DNA of 64,000 nt from the NCBI RefSeq assembly GCF_003609775.1, contig NZ_AP018049.1, positions 1,116,001 through 1,180,000 of the forward strand, read 5' to 3'. The position numbers were made by a program, and so were the translations under genes. The notes under the pieces were generated by a model that searched no databases, was not told the origin of the DNA, and saw nothing but the letters and a program-made list of their open reading frames with translations. Shown here in pieces: positions 52,661 to 62,645 of the stretch. This DNA comes from Prevotella melaninogenica. Lineage in GTDB: Bacteria; Bacteroidota; Bacteroidia; Bacteroidales; Bacteroidaceae. Positions within the stretch are counted from its first letter, which is position 1. Each line of letters begins with the position of its first letter.

Positions 52661-53176
52661 TTACTTCACACAGAAGACACGATTCGCCTTGCGTGGCGCT
52701 GTCTTACCTCCCTTTGCAGCATAACCAAGAATACAAAAGCCGATACCTTCATAATCGCCTTCTACACCCCACTCTTTCAGCATCTGCTTACCATCTTCAC
52801 GCTCAAAAGTTTGCTTAGCACGATTAATCCAACAACTTCCTAAACCAACGGCATGAGCAGCATTCATAAGGTTACCCATCATCAACGCACCATCATAGAC
52901 ATGATTAGGGCTACTCTTATCTGCTAATACTGCAAGAACGACAGGTGCGCCATAAAAAGGGTCACTTGTTACGCCCATTATCTCAGCATTTATCACAGAC
53001 AAGCGGTCGCGTACATCCTTATTGGTCACTTCAACGATGATAGCAGTCTGCATATTCTTTCCGCTTGCAGCGTAAAGACCAGCCTCCATAACCTTATCAA
53101 TCAGTTCCTGTTCTGGCATACGTTCTTCATAAGCACGTACACTACGACGTGTTAATAATGCCTCTAATGCTTCCAT
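52661..53176 (-). CDS. Nitroreductase-family FMN protein
   Basis: A 171-residue protein. RRSVRAYEERMPEQELIDKVMEAGLYAASGKNMQ binds FMN in this family, with SCWINRAKQTF and EGIGFCILGY later. It reduces nitro compounds or quinones with NAD(P)H; the natural substrate is unknown. It is the last gene of the lptD operon, 12 bp behind the MalY-type gene. Confidence 0.9.
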   Translation of the reverse strand: MEALEALLTRRSVRAYEERMPEQELIDKVMEAGLYAASGKNMQTAIIVEVTNKDVRDRLSVINAEIMGVTSDPFYGAPVVLAVLADKSSPNHVYDGALMMGNLMNAAHAVGLGSCWINRAKQTFEREDGKQMLKEWGVEGDYEGIGFCILGYAAKGGKTAPRKANRVFCVK

Positions 53177-53188
53177 AACAAATCTTTT

Positions 53189-54367
53189 TTATAATTCATT
53201 CACCGCCTCAGCCAACTGTTCCAACGCCTGACGAAGTATAGAACGTGGTGTACCGATATTTAAGCGCATAAATCCTTCGCAACCAATACCAAACATTCTA
53301 CCATCGTTCAGAGCTAAATGAGCCTTATCAATAAAGAGGTTTAATAGTTCTTTATGCTTCAACCCCAATCCACGACAATCCAACCAAACAAGGAAACTTG
53401 CCTGTGGGCGGAGTGGACGAATACCTGGAATATGCTCACGACAGAAGTCTTCTACAAAGCGAACATTCTCTTCTACATACGCCAACATCTGTTTGCGCCA
53501 CTCTTCGCCCTTCCGATAAGCGGCTATCGTGGCTATTGGTGCAAAGAGTGTAGGCTCATCTAATTCGTTAGCCTTCAACCAACCATAGAAGCGATTACGC
53601 AGTTCTTCGTTCGGAACGATAGCATACGAACTAACGATACCCGCCATATTGAAGGTCTTTGTTGGAGCTGCAAAGGTAATACTGATTTGTGCTGCACGCT
53701 CTGACACACTGGCAAATGGAATATGACGATTACCAAAGAGTGCCATATCACTGTGTATCTCGTCGCTGATAACGATAATATTATGCTCGTAGCAGAAGTC
53801 TGCCAAGCGACGTAATGTATCTTCTGACCAACACAATCCTGCTGGGTTATGAGGATTGGAGAGTATCAGTACACAGCATTTATCATCGCAAACCTCTGCA
53901 AGATTATCAAAATTCATGTCATAATATCCGTCCTCACGACGACGAAGCGGATTGAAGACTACCTTACGATGATTAGCCTCTGGCGTCAAACGGAATGGAT
54001 GATAGACAGGTGGTTGTATAATAACTTTTTCGTCAAGTTCCGTAAATACATTCACCACAAAGCCGATACCCCTAACAATACCAGGAATAAAACTCAACCA
54101 CTCTGGCTTTACCTCCCAATTATGATGTGCACGTATCCAGTCGATGATAGCAGGACGGTAGTCTGCTGGCTCGACTGTATAACCAAAGATTGGATGAGAA
54201 AGACGTTCCTTGAGAGCATCCACAATAAAGTCAGGGCAAGCAAAATCCATATCAGCCACCCACAGAGGCAGCAGGTCATTACGCCCCCAACGTGGAAGAA
54301 GTGCCTCATGCTTCAAGTCACCACTCCCCGAACGATCAATTATTTCATCAAAATTATAAGTCTTCAT
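53189..54367 (-). CDS. MalY/PatB-type pyridoxal phosphate enzyme (C-S lyase)
   Basis: A 392-residue fold-type-I PLP enzyme. WVADMDF and the PLP Lys in FAAPTKTFNMAGI are visible, with ILSNPHNPAGLCW and VISDEIHSDMA. The match is to MalY/PatB cystathionine beta-lyases, which cleave cystathionine or cysteine and release H2S. Its ATG overlaps the stop of the upstream gene by one base, so translation is coupled. With the gene before it, it suggests methionine/cysteine interconversion. Confidence 0.87.
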   Translation of the reverse strand: MKTYNFDEIIDRSGSGDLKHEALLPRWGRNDLLPLWVADMDFACPDFIVDALKERLSHPIFGYTVEPADYRPAIIDWIRAHHNWEVKPEWLSFIPGIVRGIGFVVNVFTELDEKVIIQPPVYHPFRLTPEANHRKVVFNPLRRREDGYYDMNFDNLAEVCDDKCCVLILSNPHNPAGLCWSEDTLRRLADFCYEHNIIVISDEIHSDMALFGNRHIPFASVSERAAQISITFAAPTKTFNMAGIVSSYAIVPNEELRNRFYGWLKANELDEPTLFAPIATIAAYRKGEEWRKQMLAYVEENVRFVEDFCREHIPGIRPLRPQASFLVWLDCRGLGLKHKELLNLFIDKAHLALNDGRMFGIGCEGFMRLNIGTPRSILRQALEQLAEAVNEL

Positions 54368-55542
54368 TATGCTTCCAAAGCTTGCTTTATATCATCAAAT
54401 AAATCATCAACACATTCCAAACCTATACTGAGACGTATAGTAGTGTCTTGCACATCCATTGCTGCACGTTCCTCAGCAGTGAAGAGCCCAAAGATAGTAC
54501 TTGCTGGGTGGATAGCCAAGGTACGATTATCAAAGAGGTTAGTTGCACGATGAATGAGTTTCAAGTTATCGAGCATTCTGAAGCAAGCCTCTTGACTCTC
54601 TAAGTCTATTGTGACCATCGCTCCAGCAGTTTCACCATACTGACTAACAGCCAACTGATGGTAAGGATTATCCTCCAAACCCACATAATTCACCTTACAA
54701 ATAGGCTTAAGCGTACGCAGTCTTTGAGCCAACTCCAAAGCATTGCCAGCTTGCGCACGATAGCGAACGTCCAAAGTTTCTAAACCCAAAGTCTGCATAT
54801 AGGCTACCTGTGGCGTCATATAAGCCCCAAGATTAAAGAGCATCTCATTCAAGAGTCGCTTACCAATAGAAGGATAAGTACCATAATCAATAACAAGACC
54901 ACCCAAAGAGGTAGCACCACCACTGATATACTTCGTACTTGAAACGACCTCCAAGTCAATTCCTAAGTCCTTTGCAGAGAACTGTGTGAATGGGATAAGC
55001 GTTGTATCAGCAATAACAGGGATGCCATGTCGATGGGCTATTTCAGCCAAAGCACGCACATCAACCACCTCAAGTTGAGGATTTGACATTACTTCAAGGA
55101 ACAGACAACACGTATTATCATCTATCAATCGTTCCACAGCCTCAACATCTGTAAGGTCACAAAGTCTTGCATCCACACCCAATCTGCTCAGTGTTGATGT
55201 AAGCAAAGAATAGGTATTACCAAAGAGATGACGTGATGTGATAACGTTCTTACCCTGTTCAACAACAGAAAGCAACGTATTGCTGATAGCAGCCATACCC
55301 GAGTTGAGGGCAATAACATTCTCGGCACCCGTCAAAGCCTTAACACGCTGTTCGAGATTCGTCACTGTTGGGTTCTCCACACGTGAATAATCAGGAGCAT
55401 CAATACGCCCACAAAAGGCATCAGCCATCACTTTCGCATTGTCAAATTCAAAGGCAACAGCATTATATACTGGCATACTTAACGCATCGTATGCATCTCT
55501 ACGCTTGTAAGGCTGATGAATAGCCTGTGTCTGTTTCTTCAT
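54367..55542 (-). CDS. Trans-sulfuration PLP enzyme (Cys/Met metabolism family)
   Basis: A 391-residue fold-type-I enzyme. YSRVENPTVTNLEQRVKALTG, ALNSGMAAISNTLL and the PLP Lys in SSTKYISGG give the cystathionine gamma-synthase/methionine gamma-lyase family. Exact reaction unresolved: O-acylhomoserine sulfhydrylation, cystathionine synthesis or methionine breakdown are all possible. ATG 55575 would add 11 residues. I chose ATG 55542 because the Bacteroidota homologues I recall start with MKKQTQAIH. A hairpin sits between it and lptD. Confidence 0.82.
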   Translation of the reverse strand: MKKQTQAIHQPYKRRDAYDALSMPVYNAVAFEFDNAKVMADAFCGRIDAPDYSRVENPTVTNLEQRVKALTGAENVIALNSGMAAISNTLLSVVEQGKNVITSRHLFGNTYSLLTSTLSRLGVDARLCDLTDVEAVERLIDDNTCCLFLEVMSNPQLEVVDVRALAEIAHRHGIPVIADTTLIPFTQFSAKDLGIDLEVVSSTKYISGGATSLGGLVIDYGTYPSIGKRLLNEMLFNLGAYMTPQVAYMQTLGLETLDVRYRAQAGNALELAQRLRTLKPICKVNYVGLEDNPYHQLAVSQYGETAGAMVTIDLESQEACFRMLDNLKLIHRATNLFDNRTLAIHPASTIFGLFTAEERAAMDVQDTTIRLSIGLECVDDLFDDIKQALEA

Positions 55543-55587
55543 ATCTTTCAAACGTTTGTGTTGTTTTAAAAGCATTTATAAATCAAG

Positions 55588-55610
55588 GACGGACGGGAAA
55601 ACCGTCCGTC
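55588..55610. terminator. Hairpin between lptD and the trans-sulfuration gene
   Basis: GACGGACGG (55588-55596) and CCGTCCGTC (55602-55610). Without a real T-tract it may weaken rather than stop read-through. Confidence 0.5.
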
Positions 55611-55632
55611 TTATAAGTTGTATTTAATCTTA

Positions 55633-58479
55633 TTAATACCACTGTACCGCATTAGTAATACCGCTTCGCTTATCATATTTCAACGCATCCGTCAGCGTTG
55701 CTGCATTACAACGGAAGGTGAAGTTGTAAGAGGTATATGGTGCTAAAACTACAGAGGCACTCATATTAAAACAGTGGAGGTCACGTGACAAACTGGCTGT
55801 TGTCATACTCATCGCATGGTTTTCAAAGTCATAACCACTTGAGAAGTTAATGTTCCAGCCATCACTGATACGAATATTACCAGAGAAGTTCAACGTCTGC
55901 GTAAACTTATAAGGATAACGCATCGTTTTAGTATTGAACTTACCCGCTGTATTCTCACGCATCGTAATACCATAACCGATTGTCAATGACCAAGGCATAT
56001 TGAAGCTCATATAACCATCATCATCCGTCTCAGCAATATTACCACGCTTCTTCTTAGCAGCATATTTTCCCTTTTCAAGATCATCGTCCATATTCGACTC
56101 AATGTTAGTATCTGGACCATCGCTATCTACTGACACCTTATCATCATCTTTGTCATCCTTACGTCCGAACCACTTCTTCAACTTCTCTGGATTCAAAGTG
56201 AATGAGAAGTTCTGCGACATACCTTGGAAACGAGGTAAACGACCATATCCCCATTCTGTATGATTACCTACATAAGGCTTACCATTAGCATCAAGTTCGT
56301 AAGCATAGGTAGCAAACTGTGCATTCATTGAGAAGGTATAATTCTTCCACCACTTCAAACGTAAGCGCATACTAAGGTCACTCCAACGATGATAGTCAGC
56401 AGCCGCATTGTAAGACATACTTGCTCCTAACTCATCAATGATACTTATCTTCTTATAACCAGTCGTATCCTTATCACTCTTAATCTTCATTTCGATGTTA
56501 TTGCTAACATCCCAACTAATCATCTCTGTCTTGTACTTACCCGGCACACTATAAAGTTCGTCCTGATAAGGAGAGTACTCAACAAGTTTCACGTTACCGC
56601 TTGCATCTGTGTACTGATAGCTATCATAGTAGCCATAACGACGTGCACCGAAGTTTGGTGAATATGAGAAAGAAACCTGAGGAGTGATGACATGACGGAT
56701 AGCCTGAATTTTATCACCAAACAATTTTCTATTAGGTGTCCAGAAACCATACAACTTAGTGCTGGCACCAACATTCATACTCCAGTTGTAAACATTATGG
56801 AAGCCATAGGTAGTATCTCTTACTACTTCTTTCTGAAGGGTATTATCCCATCCACGTGTCACCTTCTTAGAATACATACGATCCGTAAAGTTGAAAGAAG
56901 GTGTCACATTGATATAATTAAACAAGGTGAAGTTTGCCTGTACAGGAATTGTATGTTGGAAAGCATTCTTCCAGTCTTTGATCAGATTAGAGTGTAAGAG
57001 CTTGTCTTCCTTCGTTGATATAGAATTAGCCAACTGACCCGTATAGCTCATAGAAATCTTCTCATACCAACGTTCCTTACCTACAAGATGCTTGCGCTTG
57101 AAAGGATAGAAACGGCTCAAACTAATGTTCAAGTCTGGCAATGTTATCTGAATAGAAGAATCACGCATGTTCTGTGAAAGGTTAGTTGTTGCACTCAAAG
57201 AGAGTCCAATACTTGAAAAACCAGTGCTCCAACTTACAGAAGAAGTTCTCGTAGACTGTGTGAGTGTCTGCGGATTATACATACTATTGAGGTTGTTACG
57301 CTCATAGCTTGATGTTGCAAAGTTCACACTTGCTGATAGCGAACTATATGGATTCGCCTTCGGATCTTGGCGATGATTCCACTGAATCTTGAAACTCTCC
57401 TGTTCAGCAAAGTCTGGCAATCCCTTGTCACCCGTCTTTGAATCCTGATAGCTAAAGAGGAATGAGCCCGAATATCTATAACGCTTGCGGTAGTTGCTGG
57501 CAGCAGACACACCCCAAGAACCCTTGGTATAGATTTCTCCTAAGAGTTTTAAGTCCCACTTATCACTAATAGCAAAGTAGTAACCACCATCACGAAGATA
57601 AAAACCACGATCGCTTTCATCACCATAACTTGGCATAATAAAACCACTTGAATACTTCTTTGAGAAAGGGAAGAAGCCGTATGGAATAGCCAATGGCAAA
57701 GGAACATCAGCCACAACAAGATAAGCTGGACCAAAGACAACATCCTTACCCGGACGAACCTTTGCACGAGAAAGAGCAATGTAAAAGTCTGGATGAGGTT
57801 TATCACAAGTAGTGTAACGGCCATGCTGCAAGTAAACAGAGCCCGAAGAATCACGTTTCCCAACTTCTCCACTCAAGAAACCATCTTGCTGTTCGGTATA
57901 AATACCCTTAATCAAGCCTTTCTTTGACTTAAAGTTGAAAGCCATTGTATCACTCTTATACTCATCTTTACCCATTGTAAAGACAGGCTTTCCCTTGATA
58001 CCACCTTCTGCTGTAGAATCCACCGTACCCGTTGCACGCACAGTACTTTTATCAAGATTCATGTGTACCTTGTCACTCGTAAGCTTCATATTCTCATAAT
58101 CAACCTTCGAGTTACCATACAAATACGCTGTACCCGACTCTGCATCATAAACGAGAGAGTCCTCTGCAGAATACTTAACAGGTGCATCAATTCCATTCGA
58201 ACGTGCACGCATCATGCTATCAGCACGAATAGAATCGTCTATTGCTTTATTATGATGATAGATAGCCAACTGAAGAGAATCCATCTTCGTGGTATCTGGA
58301 ATATTCTTATCGACCGCCTTACTATCCTTTGGAGTTTGTCCTTTCAGTAAAGTATCAACAACAACCGTGCTTGCCTTTGCCTTCTTGGTTTTCTTACCTT
58401 GAGGCACAGGCATATTGACACTTGCCATTGCAAAGACAACAACAAAGGATAATAGGAATATAATGCTCTTATTTCTCAT
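55633..58479 (-). CDS. lptD: LPS-assembly protein LptD (Bacteroidota type)
   Basis: A 948-residue outer membrane protein. The signal peptide MRNKSIIFLLSFVVVFAMASV is at the start. After a Lys/Asp-rich linker comes the LptA/OstA-like periplasmic domain (about 105-230, YSAEDSLVYDAESGTAYLYGNSKV). A beta-barrel rich in aromatic strands follows to the C-terminus, which ends in Trp-Tyr. It would insert LPS or LOS into the outer leaflet. Only one lptD-like gene is seen, so it is likely the main exporter. Confidence 0.85.
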   Translation of the reverse strand: MRNKSIIFLLSFVVVFAMASVNMPVPQGKKTKKAKASTVVVDTLLKGQTPKDSKAVDKNIPDTTKMDSLQLAIYHHNKAIDDSIRADSMMRARSNGIDAPVKYSAEDSLVYDAESGTAYLYGNSKVDYENMKLTSDKVHMNLDKSTVRATGTVDSTAEGGIKGKPVFTMGKDEYKSDTMAFNFKSKKGLIKGIYTEQQDGFLSGEVGKRDSSGSVYLQHGRYTTCDKPHPDFYIALSRAKVRPGKDVVFGPAYLVVADVPLPLAIPYGFFPFSKKYSSGFIMPSYGDESDRGFYLRDGGYYFAISDKWDLKLLGEIYTKGSWGVSAASNYRKRYRYSGSFLFSYQDSKTGDKGLPDFAEQESFKIQWNHRQDPKANPYSSLSASVNFATSSYERNNLNSMYNPQTLTQSTRTSSVSWSTGFSSIGLSLSATTNLSQNMRDSSIQITLPDLNISLSRFYPFKRKHLVGKERWYEKISMSYTGQLANSISTKEDKLLHSNLIKDWKNAFQHTIPVQANFTLFNYINVTPSFNFTDRMYSKKVTRGWDNTLQKEVVRDTTYGFHNVYNWSMNVGASTKLYGFWTPNRKLFGDKIQAIRHVITPQVSFSYSPNFGARRYGYYDSYQYTDASGNVKLVEYSPYQDELYSVPGKYKTEMISWDVSNNIEMKIKSDKDTTGYKKISIIDELGASMSYNAAADYHRWSDLSMRLRLKWWKNYTFSMNAQFATYAYELDANGKPYVGNHTEWGYGRLPRFQGMSQNFSFTLNPEKLKKWFGRKDDKDDDKVSVDSDGPDTNIESNMDDDLEKGKYAAKKKRGNIAETDDDGYMSFNMPWSLTIGYGITMRENTAGKFNTKTMRYPYKFTQTLNFSGNIRISDGWNINFSSGYDFENHAMSMTTASLSRDLHCFNMSASVVLAPYTSYNFTFRCNAATLTDALKYDKRSGITNAVQWY

Positions 58480-58494
58480 TGCCTAAATAACGTA

Positions 58495-58502
58495 CAAAAT
58501 TA
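58495..58502 (-). promoter_or_regulatory. -7 box of lptD
   Basis: Minus-strand TAATTTTG, 15 bp upstream of the start codon. Confidence 0.55.
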
Positions 58503-58714
58503 CTGAATTAATGCCGAACATAAACACCATTACGCTATTTTAACTTTTATAATAATGTACGTATGCGATACTGAAAATATCTATTTCTAAATTTGCTGTC
58601 CGTTAAAACTTGAATAGTACACTCACATCTTCCGTATGTCATCAATAACGATAATCCCACAATACCTTTGGAAATATAACGTTTTTAACCCTACAAGGAA
58701 TTAGTATTTGCCAT

Positions 58715-58766
58715 CAGCACCAATCGTGCTAAGCATCAACACCAATCGTGCTAAGCATCAACACAA
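58715..58766. repeat. CAC-N5-GTG modular intergenic repeat, copy 7
   Basis: Two identical units of CACCAATCGTGCTAAGCATCAA at a 22-bp period, the clearest view of the repeat unit. The gap 58503-58827 has no gene. Confidence 0.85.
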
Positions 58767-58827
58767 CAACTAAAAGCTGTGAAGCCCATTAAGAACGCTT
58801 CTTATTTCAGCGAAGAAAGAGGATTTC

Positions 58828-60639
58828 TTAATCCAAACACAAGCCCAACGTATCAACAAGCTTCTTTACTGGACGATTCGTTTTCAACAGTTTATCGAAA
58901 GACTCACGAGGGGTAAGCATCGGCTTGATTTCCTCATGCTTGGCAAGACGAATTTCTACTTCTATCTGTCCATTGCGCAATTCCTTTGCCAAAGTTGCAC
59001 GAATACGCGACTTGATAGCTAACATTTCGTTGAGCTGAATATTGTTACCAGCAAGCACTAAGATTGTGGGGTATTCTGTGATAGTTGGCGTAATATTCTT
59101 CATGCGCTGAGCCAAAGCTTGCATCTTCTCTGGCATTCGTGAACACATAGCACGCCAACTCACAACAAGATCTTGCTGTGTAAAACCTTCGCTCTCATCC
59201 TTATTGGTCACCTCAACTTCCTCTTCCTGCTTATTTTTCTTATTGGTTTTAAGCAGATTGTCAAATGACATCGTCAACGAACCAAGATTAACAGATTTCG
59301 GAATACCAGAAGATACATTCATTTTAAGGCGTACACCAGAAGTTTCTGCAACAGACTTTTCTGGTGAAGACACAACCTCAACAGACACTGTTTCGGCAAC
59401 GTTAGAACTACGAACAGTGTCATCATCACGTTTCAGGCTCCCAACCACCTGCGGAGTCGGTTTCTGTTGAGCCTTCAGAATAAGATTCTTGAACAGGGAT
59501 TTTAATCGTTTAGGGCTGCGCCCCGAGGCAGGCACATCATCATCCTTCTGCGTAATCTGCGCCACTTGGATGAGCGTCAGTTCCACCAACAAACGTTTAT
59601 TAGAACTCTGACGATATTCTACATCACAACGATTCATAATCTGCAATGCAGTATAAAGGAAGTTGACTGGGCACTTCTGCGCCTGCAACTGATAACGATT
59701 ACGCAGTTGTTCGCTTACTTCAAGCAGTGGAAGTGTCTGTGCATCCTTTGCCATCAACACGTTACGAACATGAGATGCCAAACCGTTCACAAGGTGTCCG
59801 TCATCGAACCCTTTGTTGATAACGCTATTCAAGAGAACCATAATCTCACTCACTTTATTCTCTAAAGCAAGGTCGATGATATTAAAATAATTCTCTGCAT
59901 CGAGTACATTCAAGTCCTCTATCACCTTCTGATAAGTGATGTTTCCCTGTGAGAAACTTGCTACCTGATCAAATATTGAGAGTGCATCGCGCATTCCGCC
60001 ATCCGCTTTCTCTGCAATCACATTCAGAGCCTCTTCATCATACTGTATGTTTTCCTTTTCAGCAACACGCTTAAGATGGTCGATGATATTAGGAACGGTC
60101 ATACGCTCAAAGTCGTAAATCTGACAGCGAGATAGAATCGTTGGGAGAATCTTGTGTTTATCTGTTGTTGCAAGGATGAAGATAACGTGTGCAGGTGGTT
60201 CCTCCAAAGTCTTAAGAAAAGCATTGAAGGCTGCCGTAGAGAGCATGTGAACCTCATCGATGATAAAGACCTTATAACGTCCTACCTGTGGTGGGATACG
60301 TGTCTGATCCATCAATGACTTGATGTTCTCAACAGAGTTATTGCTGGCAGCATCCAACTCGAAGATATTATAGCTTCGTCCTTCGTTAAACGCCTTACAG
60401 CTCTCACACTCATTACAAGCCTCGCTATCAGCCGTTGGATGTTCGCAGTTTATAGCCTTCGCAAAGATACGAGCACAAGTAGTCTTACCTACACCTCGTG
60501 GACCACAGAAAAGGTAAGCATGAGCCAGCTTTCCACTCTTCACAGCATTCTTCAGCGTAGTAGTCAACGCCTGCTGTCCAACAACCGAGTCAAAGGACAA
60601 CGGACGGTACTTTCGCGCCGAAACAATATATTCATCCAT
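58828..60639 (-). CDS. dnaX: DNA polymerase III subunits gamma and tau
   Basis: A 603-residue AAA+ clamp-loader ATPase. YRPLSFDSVVGQ opens it; Walker A GPRGVGKT is at 46-53 and four zinc-binding Cys (65, 75, 78, 81) follow. DEVHML is the Walker B box and LEEPPAHVIFILATT the sensor region. The C-terminal 200 residues are the variable tau-like part. The longer frame begins at 60666 inside the -7 box, so ATG at 60639 is used. It works with HolA, also in this window. Confidence 0.93.
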   Translation of the reverse strand: MDEYIVSARKYRPLSFDSVVGQQALTTTLKNAVKSGKLAHAYLFCGPRGVGKTTCARIFAKAINCEHPTADSEACNECESCKAFNEGRSYNIFELDAASNNSVENIKSLMDQTRIPPQVGRYKVFIIDEVHMLSTAAFNAFLKTLEEPPAHVIFILATTDKHKILPTILSRCQIYDFERMTVPNIIDHLKRVAEKENIQYDEEALNVIAEKADGGMRDALSIFDQVASFSQGNITYQKVIEDLNVLDAENYFNIIDLALENKVSEIMVLLNSVINKGFDDGHLVNGLASHVRNVLMAKDAQTLPLLEVSEQLRNRYQLQAQKCPVNFLYTALQIMNRCDVEYRQSSNKRLLVELTLIQVAQITQKDDDVPASGRSPKRLKSLFKNLILKAQQKPTPQVVGSLKRDDDTVRSSNVAETVSVEVVSSPEKSVAETSGVRLKMNVSSGIPKSVNLGSLTMSFDNLLKTNKKNKQEEEVEVTNKDESEGFTQQDLVVSWRAMCSRMPEKMQALAQRMKNITPTITEYPTILVLAGNNIQLNEMLAIKSRIRATLAKELRNGQIEVEIRLAKHEEIKPMLTPRESFDKLLKTNRPVKKLVDTLGLCLD

Positions 60640-60663
60640 AATTCTAAAATCTAATTGTATATG

Positions 60664-60671
60664 CAAAGGTA
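60664..60671 (-). promoter_or_regulatory. -7 box of dnaX
   Basis: Minus-strand TACCTTTG, 24 bp upstream of ATG 60639. Confidence 0.65.
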
Positions 60672-60767
60672 ATAAAAGTTAAGAAAAGAGGAGGATGGTA
60701 GGGAAAATTAAATTGTTAATTTGCTGAAAATATATATGTTTCATGCGCCAATATGCAATCTTTTCCT

Positions 60768-60775
60768 TACTTTTG
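60768..60775 (+). promoter_or_regulatory. -7 box of the DivIC-like gene
   Basis: TACTTTTG fits TAnnTTTG, 19 bp before the GTG at 60795 and inside the longer open frame. Confidence 0.55.
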
Positions 60776-60794
60776 CAAAAAAGAATGTAAAGAA

Positions 60795-61139
60795 GTGAGT
60801 AAAATAACTGGACATATTTATAAGTTTTTCAGTCGATTTAAGTTTCATATCGTCATCATCTTGGGCGTACTCATCGTAGGCGTACTGGATGAGAACAGTT
60901 TTATGAAACGCATAGAGTATGCTTATCAGATTGAAGACCTAAAAACTGAAATCCAAAAGTATGATAACCAATACCAGCATGACATGCAAGAGCTCAAGGA
61001 ACTTAAAACGAACCCTAAGGCTATTGCACGTGTAGCTCGGGAACGTTACTTTATGAAAGCTGATAATGAAGACATCTTCGTGTTAAGCGATGATGAGCAT
61101 CAAACTGAAAACACAGCCAAAAATGAGACAGCTGAATAA
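60795..61139 (+). CDS. Septum formation initiator (FtsB/DivIC) family protein
   Basis: A 114-residue single-pass membrane protein. The basic N-terminus GHIYKFFSRFKF precedes one helix (about 18-36), then a coiled coil EDLKTEIQKYDNQYQHDMQELKEL, and the family's C-terminal LKTNPKAIARVARERYFM. It belongs to the divisome subcomplex with FtsL and FtsQ. The frame is open from an ATG at 60753, but that lies upstream of the -7 box. I therefore prefer GTG at 60795, with AAAG before it. Confidence 0.8.
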   Translation: MSKITGHIYKFFSRFKFHIVIILGVLIVGVLDENSFMKRIEYAYQIEDLKTEIQKYDNQYQHDMQELKELKTNPKAIARVARERYFMKADNEDIFVLSDDEHQTENTAKNETAE

Positions 61140-61557
61140 ACTCGAATCAATTATTTACCTTTTGGGAGGAATCATAATGGTTGCAGGTGCAGGCTTGTAC
61201 GCTTTCCTATTGATTCAGCCAATCGCTTGCTGGCTTATGCTTGCTGGTGCTATTGCTTTTGCACTTATGCAGTCACGTCAGCGTTACCTTGGAACATCTC
61301 TTTCTATTCGCCGCTTACGCAAGATTATGTCACTGGCTGGCTGGGGTTTTATTCTTGCAGGATTCTTTATGGTAGAAGACTCTTACCATTTCCTTCGCCC
61401 TGTGTTTGCAGGCTCATTAGATGGTTATAGCAGTTATGTAAGTATTTTCCATCACAACTGGGTTATACTCCTACTTATTTCTGCTATCGTAGAAATGTAC
61501 ACAACCCATCGTATCAGCTACGAACTAAAAAAGGAAACAGAAAGCCCAAGTACCTAA
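61123..61557 (+). CDS. Four-helix membrane protein of unknown function
   Basis: A 144-residue protein with four apparent membrane helices (about 9-30, 33-50, 66-85, 112-130), starting at ATG 61123, and overlapping the DivIC-like gene by 17 bp. The overlap indicates coupling and perhaps a role at the division site or envelope. I recognise no family. Confidence 0.75.
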   Translation: MRQLNKLESIIYLLGGIIMVAGAGLYAFLLIQPIACWLMLAGAIAFALMQSRQRYLGTSLSIRRLRKIMSLAGWGFILAGFFMVEDSYHFLRPVFAGSLDGYSSYVSIFHHNWVILLLISAIVEMYTTHRISYELKKETESPST

Positions 61558-61601
61558 AAAAAGCTAAAAGCTTAGAGATAGTTTTAATTTGAATAAAAAA
61601 G

Positions 61602-61633
61602 TTTCTCGACTTCAATTATAGAATGTAATTTTG
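61602..61633 (+). promoter_or_regulatory. Promoter of the DUF4369 lipoprotein gene
   Basis: TTTC at 61602-61605, 20 bp, TAATTTTG at 61626-61633; 32 bp to the ATG. Confidence 0.6.
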
Positions 61634-61665
61634 TCTTAGAAGAAACAGAACCAGTTTAATGATCT

Positions 61666-62514
61666 ATGAATAAAATTCTTTACGCACTTCTAACACTTAT
61701 CGTGTTTACGTCATGTGCCAATTCATTCAATATACAGGGAACATCTAACGTGTCAAGTTTAGATGGAAGAAAGTTGTACCTGAAAACAGACCAGGCAGAC
61801 TCTTTGATTGACTTAGATTCATGTGATGTGGTTCATGGTCAGTTTGCATTCCATGGAACTGTTGACTCTACTAAGATTGCGCAGATTTTCATGGATGACA
61901 TCAACTTGCAATTCCCTGTTGTTATTGAGAAGGGAGATATTACCGTTAAACTGGATAATACACAGCAGCGTGTTAGTGGAACACCACTGAATGACAAGCT
62001 AAATGATTTCTGGACAAAGTTTATACAGCTCCGTAATCAATATGCAGAAATAGATCATGAGGAAAGTGCTGCCATTATGAATGGTCACGATGAAGAAACT
62101 GTAAATGCTCAACTTATCAAGAAGGCATTGAGCGTATATGACAAGAGCGATAAACTCTTTACTAAGTTCATAACAGAGAACTTCAACAATATCCTTGGCC
62201 CATGGTGTTTCCTTACACGTATCAGCTACGAGACAACACCTAATGCTTATCCTATATGGATGAATGATTATATGTATACCAATGCTATTAATCAGTTGCC
62301 ATCATGGATTGAGTACATTATGACCAAGGCTACAGACACCTTTAAGCAGAATCCTCAGATTAAAGCATTCTATGCAGACTTCCAACAAGCACAAAAGGAA
62401 ATGAATGGAATGGTTGACCCAGCTGGAATTGCTGATGCTGCAGGAACTACTCATAACTCAGCTGTAGCACCTCCTACTCCTGCACAGATGGCAGGAGACT
62501 CTATCCCAGAGTAA
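61666..62514 (+). CDS. DUF4369-type lipoprotein
   Basis: A 282-residue lipoprotein, signal MNKILYALLTLIVFTSC with Cys at about 17. A beta-rich N-terminal domain (about 20-110) has LDGRKLYLKTDQADSLIDLDSCDVVHGQFAFHGTV and IEKGDITVKLDN, the DUF4369 pattern usually found before a thioredoxin domain. No CxxC thioredoxin follows here; the rest is helical and the end is Ala/Pro-rich. Function unknown. Confidence 0.8.
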   Translation: MNKILYALLTLIVFTSCANSFNIQGTSNVSSLDGRKLYLKTDQADSLIDLDSCDVVHGQFAFHGTVDSTKIAQIFMDDINLQFPVVIEKGDITVKLDNTQQRVSGTPLNDKLNDFWTKFIQLRNQYAEIDHEESAAIMNGHDEETVNAQLIKKALSVYDKSDKLFTKFITENFNNILGPWCFLTRISYETTPNAYPIWMNDYMYTNAINQLPSWIEYIMTKATDTFKQNPQIKAFYADFQQAQKEMNGMVDPAGIADAAGTTHNSAVAPPTPAQMAGDSIPE

Positions 62515-62645
62515 AGAGGCAGGCCTACTACTATTAGTTCTATGCGCTACGCTGACGGAACTGTTGCATGATAAGATTTTATAGGAGGGTTTTGAGGTTT
62601 GGATAAAGAGTTTACCATTAACGAACTATCTATTCAAAACGAAAG

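Noticed and set aside
58715..58766. CRISPR-like array at the CAC-N5-GTG loci
   Set aside because: Units are only 22-30 bp with no distinct spacers, and no cas genes are present.
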